From: Oscillospiraceae bacterium
GTDB lineage: Bacteria; Bacillota; Clostridia; Oscillospirales; Ruminococcaceae
Length of the DNA: 64,000 bases
Direction: 5' to 3'
Assembly (NCBI GenBank): GCA_902362965.1
Contig: CABIYQ010000004.1
Span: 121,280-185,279, forward strand
Program-made: the position numbers and the translations under genes
Part shown: piece after piece, positions 60,323-64,000 of the stretch
How positions within the stretch are numbered: position 1 is the stretch's first letter
Layout: each line of letters begins with the position of its first letter
The notes under the pieces: model-generated
The model's database searches: none
What the model was told of the DNA's origin: nothing
Seen by the model: the letters and a program-made list of their open reading frames with translations, nothing else

Positions 60323-60704
60323 TAATATTTATGATAGAGTATTTGTACTAATGTACAAATACTCTATTTATTTTTGTGCATATATACAAAAATAAAAAAA
60401 CTTTAATAAATTAATAGACAGAATAAGTAGAAAGTGATATAATACAGTTATAAAAATATAACATTTTTATAAACATTTAATGGAAAACACCTTATATTTA
60501 CATTTTGATATATTGTTTAAAATAGTATATAAGGTAGCTAGTGAAATTATGACAGCTGCTCATTGGCATTTCAGTTGTTGTTTTTTATGATCTGAATACT
60601 CAATATATTTATTCTTCAAGCGCAACAAGAATAACGTCTGAAATTTTACAGTTTGCATATGATAACAAATATTTATAAATATAATTTGATTGGAGGTTTT
60701 TATT

Positions 60705-61442
60705 ATGAAAAAGATTAAAGCTATATTAGGAATTTTATCTGCTATGGCAATAATAAGTGCAGTTGAGTTATCTTCGGCATCAGCACTTACATTTTATCCG
60801 GCACCTCCTAATTATGTATGTAATGGAAATAAAGTCGTAAGTGATGATAATACAATTATGGAATTTGAAGACGGAACTAAAATTGTTACATTTGAAGGTG
60901 AAAGATGGGATTTTAAACTATCAGTTATTGTTAACGATGATACAGAAATTACAAATGAAATGCTGGGAATTTCTGAAGGTTATAAAATTGAAAAGTCTGG
61001 AACGTCAAATAATGTATATGTTATTTCTTTTGAAACCCAGGAGGAAATGAATAAGATGTTTGAACAGTCTTCAAAATGGCTTGATGATGGCATAATTAAA
61101 AATGCTTATAAGCAAATGCATATATATTATGGTGGATTCTATGGTTATATTGACGGAGAAGTTATGCGTGATGCACTTGGACGTGTAAATTTAATAACCG
61201 GCGAAGCAAATCAGGTTCTCCAAACAACTTATTTAGTATACAACGAAGAAGATGTAAACGGAGATGCTAATGGAGATGGTGAAATAACAGCAAATGATGC
61301 AGCTTATATTGCAAGAAAGTTAGCGGAACAAAATAAAAAAGATCTTGATTATCGTGCAGATTTTAATAAGAGTACCGATGTAACCGCTCTTGACGCCGCT
61401 GAAGTAGCTAAATATCTTGCTGAAAAGAGTATTGGTAAATAG
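60705..61442 (+). CDS. Secreted dockerin protein, unrelated N-terminal domain
   Basis: 245 residues from the ATG at 60705 (GGAGG eight bases upstream). The signal peptide ILGILSAMAIISAVELSSA differs from the paralog family. A domain of about 150 residues with no recognised motif follows. The dockerin has one strong calcium loop (DANGDGEITANDAAYIARK) and one degraded loop (DFNKSTDVTALDAAEVAKY, with Asp/Gly positions lost). Function unknown; scaffold attachment inferred. Confidence 0.8.
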   Translation: MKKIKAILGILSAMAIISAVELSSASALTFYPAPPNYVCNGNKVVSDDNTIMEFEDGTKIVTFEGERWDFKLSVIVNDDTEITNEMLGISEGYKIEKSGTSNNVYVISFETQEEMNKMFEQSSKWLDDGIIKNAYKQMHIYYGGFYGYIDGEVMRDALGRVNLITGEANQVLQTTYLVYNEEDVNGDANGDGEITANDAAYIARKLAEQNKKDLDYRADFNKSTDVTALDAAEVAKYLAEKSIGK

Positions 61443-61469
61443 TGACGCATAAAATAAACTTAATAATAA

Positions 61470-61497
61470 AAACAGCCCCCGTATTAAGCGGGGGCTA
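61470..61497. terminator. Bidirectional terminator
   Basis: AGCCCCCG pairs with CGGGGGCT. It separates convergent genes 60705 and 61501. Confidence 0.88.
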
Positions 61498-61500
61498 AGT

Positions 61501-62013
61501 TTATTTAGTTTTTTCCATCATGTTAAAACCGGAAGCCATTTTATTCCATGTATCAGTATCAACTCCTTCAATACCGTTATCAGTACCGCTTATTTTTTTA
61601 AAGGAATTAACAGCGTTTTGAGTTTCTTTGTTGTAAACACCGTTTACTTTTACAGGAATTATATTATCAAATCTTAAACTAAGGGTGTTTATAATAGTCT
61701 GGATAATATAAACTATGGGACCTTCACTTCCTGGATCAAGAACGAAATTGGACGGAAATACTTCAAGAAAAATAGCGTCCTTATTATAATCCAGATAGAC
61801 TTCAACTAATCTGTCCCATGTAGCGCTGTCAATTTCACCAGTTACCGGAAGATTATAATCATGCTGAAACGCTTTGACCGCCTGAGTCGTTTCAGGACCA
61901 TATATGCCGTCCGGAAAGATTCTGGGTATTTTTTCATTATAATGAGAAATACTGTATAAATATCGCTGAAGCTCTGTAATGTGCCTTGATTTCTGATCTT
62001 CTGTATAAGCCAT
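61501..62013 (-). CDS. Peptidoglycan-binding protein, two PG_binding_1 domains
   Basis: 170 residues with two PG_binding_1 repeats: ELQRYLYSISHYNEKIPRIF to AVKAFQHDYNLPVTGEIDSA (about 13-66), and IQTIINTLSLRFDNIIPVKV to AVNSFKKISGTDNGIEGVD (about 102-156). Each ends in the TWDR/TWNKM-type motif. No signal peptide or catalytic domain. Third gene of a minus-strand operon with 62023 and 63427. A role in spore or wall peptidoglycan is likely. Confidence 0.85.
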   Translation of the reverse strand: MAYTEDQKSRHITELQRYLYSISHYNEKIPRIFPDGIYGPETTQAVKAFQHDYNLPVTGEIDSATWDRLVEVYLDYNKDAIFLEVFPSNFVLDPGSEGPIVYIIQTIINTLSLRFDNIIPVKVNGVYNKETQNAVNSFKKISGTDNGIEGVDTDTWNKMASGFNMMEKTK

Positions 62014-62022
62014 ATTTGCCTC

Positions 62023-63414
62023 CTATTTAATAGTATATCCCGGATTTTGATACGGTCGCTTGTCAAATCCGTATTTCAGATCGGAGTAAAGACCAACTAT
62101 TTCATTCCATGTTACCGCACCGACCAGACCGTTTTGCGGAAGTCCGAACTGCCGCTGAAACGCCAGTACTGATGAGCGTGTAACAGGACCGAAATAGCCG
62201 GTATTGTTAACTGCCGGAATATTAGGATATGTTTGATTAATAAACGTAAGATATTCCTGGAGACGTTTGATTTCGTCGTTTGACATTCCCTCCTTGAGGA
62301 TCGTTCCCTGAAAGAGTATAACATCTTCTCCGTCGTCAATAGGAATTGACTGAATTATACCGTCATAGGCTCTGTATATGTCAAACCATGTGGCACGGTT
62401 TACTGTTCCGGTTTCAGGCAGGCCGTAGGTTTTTTGGAAAGAACGGACAGATGCTTCAGTTTCCGAACCGTAATATCCTGTTATATCTACCGGCATTATA
62501 GAGTCGTAATATGCGCCTATAACTGCAAGGAAATATTGCAGGATTTTTACTTCGTTGTTCTGCATTCCGGGAGAAAGATCTTCTTTAAATTGCTTATCTA
62601 CTTCTTCTAGACGAAGACCTTCGGAATTAAGTTCTGCCAGTTTTTTAACGCTTGTAAAAATATATGCAATTTTATACCATGTTGCTTTATCAACTACACC
62701 TGTTTGAGGCATATTAAAAATTTGCTGAAATGTTTTGACAGCATCTTCTGTCTGTACGCCGAATGCGCCGTCAACAGAACTTATTTTTTGTATTGCAGGA
62801 TAATTTCTTGCGATACGGTTTAGTTGTACCTGTATTGTTCTTACGTCGTTGCCGAATGAACCCAGACGCAGTTCAATTCCCGGATATGACGGAGTATTAG
62901 TCATAACCTGGGCATCTCTTACTATTTCGATATTATCTCCGTAATAATACTGTAAAATTTCATAGGGAGTCATTCCCTGTTTTGCAAGGTCGACTGTTCC
63001 CCATTGTGAAAGTCCTTCGCAGGTTACTGTTGTGCCGTTGCAGAATTGAGTAAACAGCGGTTCAACGTACCCCTGACGTCTTACATAATTGCTGAATAAT
63101 TCGTCAGTAAGCTGACTTATGTTTTCAAATATTTCACGTCCGTTAATAAATTTCTGATCGTATTGAGTAGAATTTGTTATATCAAAGTCGTATCCCTTAG
63201 CTCTGTACCATTCTGTATAAATTCTGTTAAGAGCAAACGTTGAAATTACATAAATATTTGCTCTCAGAGAATTTTCCGGCCAATTAGGAAAAATTTCACT
63301 GCTTGCTACATTTTTTACATAATCGGGAAATGTTACACTTACATTTTCAGCATTTGAGTCCGGAGGACCAAGATGAACAGTTATTCTTTCAGGAATAAAC
63401 GGTGTACCTGTCAT
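62023..63414 (-). CDS. SpoIID-like protein with three peptidoglycan-binding domains
   Basis: 463 residues. The N-terminal part (about 1-165) is SpoIID/LytB-like, ending GLSQWGTVDLAKQGMTPYEI and LQYYYGDNIEIV. Three PG_binding_1 repeats follow (about 177-240, 280-345 and 375-440), each with a VRSFQKTYGLPETGTVNRAT-like motif. SpoIID cleaves denuded glycan strands during engulfment, but this protein has no signal peptide or anchor, so its export route is unclear. Ten bp upstream of 61501. Confidence 0.82.
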   Translation of the reverse strand: MTGTPFIPERITVHLGPPDSNAENVSVTFPDYVKNVASSEIFPNWPENSLRANIYVISTFALNRIYTEWYRAKGYDFDITNSTQYDQKFINGREIFENISQLTDELFSNYVRRQGYVEPLFTQFCNGTTVTCEGLSQWGTVDLAKQGMTPYEILQYYYGDNIEIVRDAQVMTNTPSYPGIELRLGSFGNDVRTIQVQLNRIARNYPAIQKISSVDGAFGVQTEDAVKTFQQIFNMPQTGVVDKATWYKIAYIFTSVKKLAELNSEGLRLEEVDKQFKEDLSPGMQNNEVKILQYFLAVIGAYYDSIMPVDITGYYGSETEASVRSFQKTYGLPETGTVNRATWFDIYRAYDGIIQSIPIDDGEDVILFQGTILKEGMSNDEIKRLQEYLTFINQTYPNIPAVNNTGYFGPVTRSSVLAFQRQFGLPQNGLVGAVTWNEIVGLYSDLKYGFDKRPYQNPGYTIK

Positions 63415-63426
63415 TATAAAACCTCC

Positions 63427-63990
63427 TTATACTTCAGGTTCCTGATTGCCGTAGGATATAAAATTTCCTCCGGAATCAAATGAATATGGTTCAGGAATTA
63501 AATTAAATCCCTGAATAGAAGTAATATTCTCAAATATGGGTACATTTCGGCTTACTTCCCTGTAATATCCTCTGGCATAAACCGCAACATCGTAAACTGA
63601 ATAATTATCATAGTCTTGTGGAGTGTTGCTGTTTCCCTGAGAAGGAGCTGAAAGCCGGAATACTTCAGTATCACCGCTTATATCTGTGGTAGTCATACTG
63701 ATAATTTCTTCTTTTCCATCATATCTTCTCGAAACGGTTACCGAAGCATTGGGTACAGGAATACCGTTGCTTCCGGTTCTAACGGTAATTTTCAGATATC
63801 CCCATTTGTTTTCCAGAGGATTTGAAGAGGGCGGAGTCTCTTGGGGGATTTCGCTATGCTGAGGAGCATTCTGGATATTGTAATTCGGTGTTTCAGCTTC
63901 CCTTATTTTTGAAATATTATTTGTCTGACCGTTGTTATAATTTATAACTGCTTCAGTCTGGGGTCGTGTGCTTGTGCTGTCCAATTGCAT
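63427..63990 (-). CDS. Carboxypeptidase-regulatory-like domain protein (possibly partial)
   Basis: At least 187 residues. A Gln/Asn-rich N terminus is followed by a beta-sandwich (WGYLKITVRTGSNGIPVPNA, SVTVSRRYDG, YDVAVYARGYYREVSRNVPI) like carboxypeptidase regulatory domains. The ATG at 63990 has no visible ribosome site in the remaining 10 bp, and the frame stays open to the edge, so the gene may extend beyond the window. First visible gene of the operon with 62023 and 61501, 12 bp before 62023. Confidence 0.65.
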   Translation of the reverse strand: MQLDSTSTRPQTEAVINYNNGQTNNISKIREAETPNYNIQNAPQHSEIPQETPPSSNPLENKWGYLKITVRTGSNGIPVPNASVTVSRRYDGKEEIISMTTTDISGDTEVFRLSAPSQGNSNTPQDYDNYSVYDVAVYARGYYREVSRNVPIFENITSIQGFNLIPEPYSFDSGGNFISYGNQEPEV

Positions 63991-64000
63991 AAATACGGGG

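Larger units (their letters stand above)
58373..60557 (+). repeat. Tandem segmental amplification of intergenic region plus dockerin gene
   Basis: A unit of about 970 bp (intergenic about 240 bp plus gene) is repeated at 58373-59343 and 59344-60322. A third intergenic copy at 60323-60557 has no gene after it. The intergenic parts are almost identical, differing at a few bases. The pattern indicates recent unequal recombination. Confidence 0.88.

Overview
The window looks like the chromosome of a low-GC, spore-forming, Ruminococcus-like member of the Clostridia. The evidence is AT-rich DNA with A/T-rich codons, several secreted proteins ending in type I dockerins, the sporulation genes spoVS and spoVAD-spoVAE, the anaerobic CbiK chelatase, and a flavodiiron protein plus rubredoxin pair. 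Genus is an inference from gene content; no rRNA is present.

Layout. 1-4 kb: ymdB-like phosphodiesterase, spoVS, Asp23 and a YloV/FakA-type kinase. 4-6.7 kb: two cassettes of divergent small XRE regulators, each followed by a long dispersed repeat. 6.7-29 kb: mostly housekeeping genes (prfC, alr, wall glycosyltransferases, FprA, nrdR, secDF, purB, rubredoxin, spoVAD-AE, cbiK, a GT51 transglycosylase), separated by arrays of two further repeat families that end in closed hairpins. A third XRE cassette lies at 19.5-20.4 kb. 29-34 kb: a DUF4417-type fusion with two detached copies of its C-terminal domain, a DUF4097 lipoprotein with a TetR regulator, and an acetyltransferase. About 34-42.9 kb: a GC-richer integrated mobilizable element. 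Its recombinase, main regulator and relaxase are broken, yet it carries an intact AT-rich 1004-residue metallophosphoesterase cargo gene. 43-45 kb: tRNA-Leu(UAG) preceded by three acetyltransferase genes, each headed by a copy of the tRNA 5' half. 45-52 kb: housekeeping (rnr, secG, sfsA, ybaK-like, SPFH protein, bioY). 52.4-54.4 kb: an ECF sigma factor operon with a matching promoter motif in front of a secreted protein. 54.4-55 kb: a candidate large structured RNA behind a strong promoter. 55-61.5 kb: a secreted dockerin cluster with a papain-like protease and tandemly amplified paralogs. 61.5-64 kb: a peptidoglycan-binding/SpoIID-like operon running off the right edge.

How the parts work together. 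FprA and rubredoxin probably form an O2/NO-detoxifying electron chain. SecD, SecF and SecG serve export of the many lipoproteins and dockerin proteins. The dockerin cluster would attach to a cohesin scaffold encoded elsewhere. The most unusual items are the tRNA-Leu half/acetyltransferase cassettes, the large noncoding RNA candidate, the metallophosphoesterase cargo of the decayed element, the XRE cassettes with an operator placed inside the promoter spacer, and the modular hairpin-capped repeats. Coordinates were read by eye. Repeat and element boundaries are approximate.
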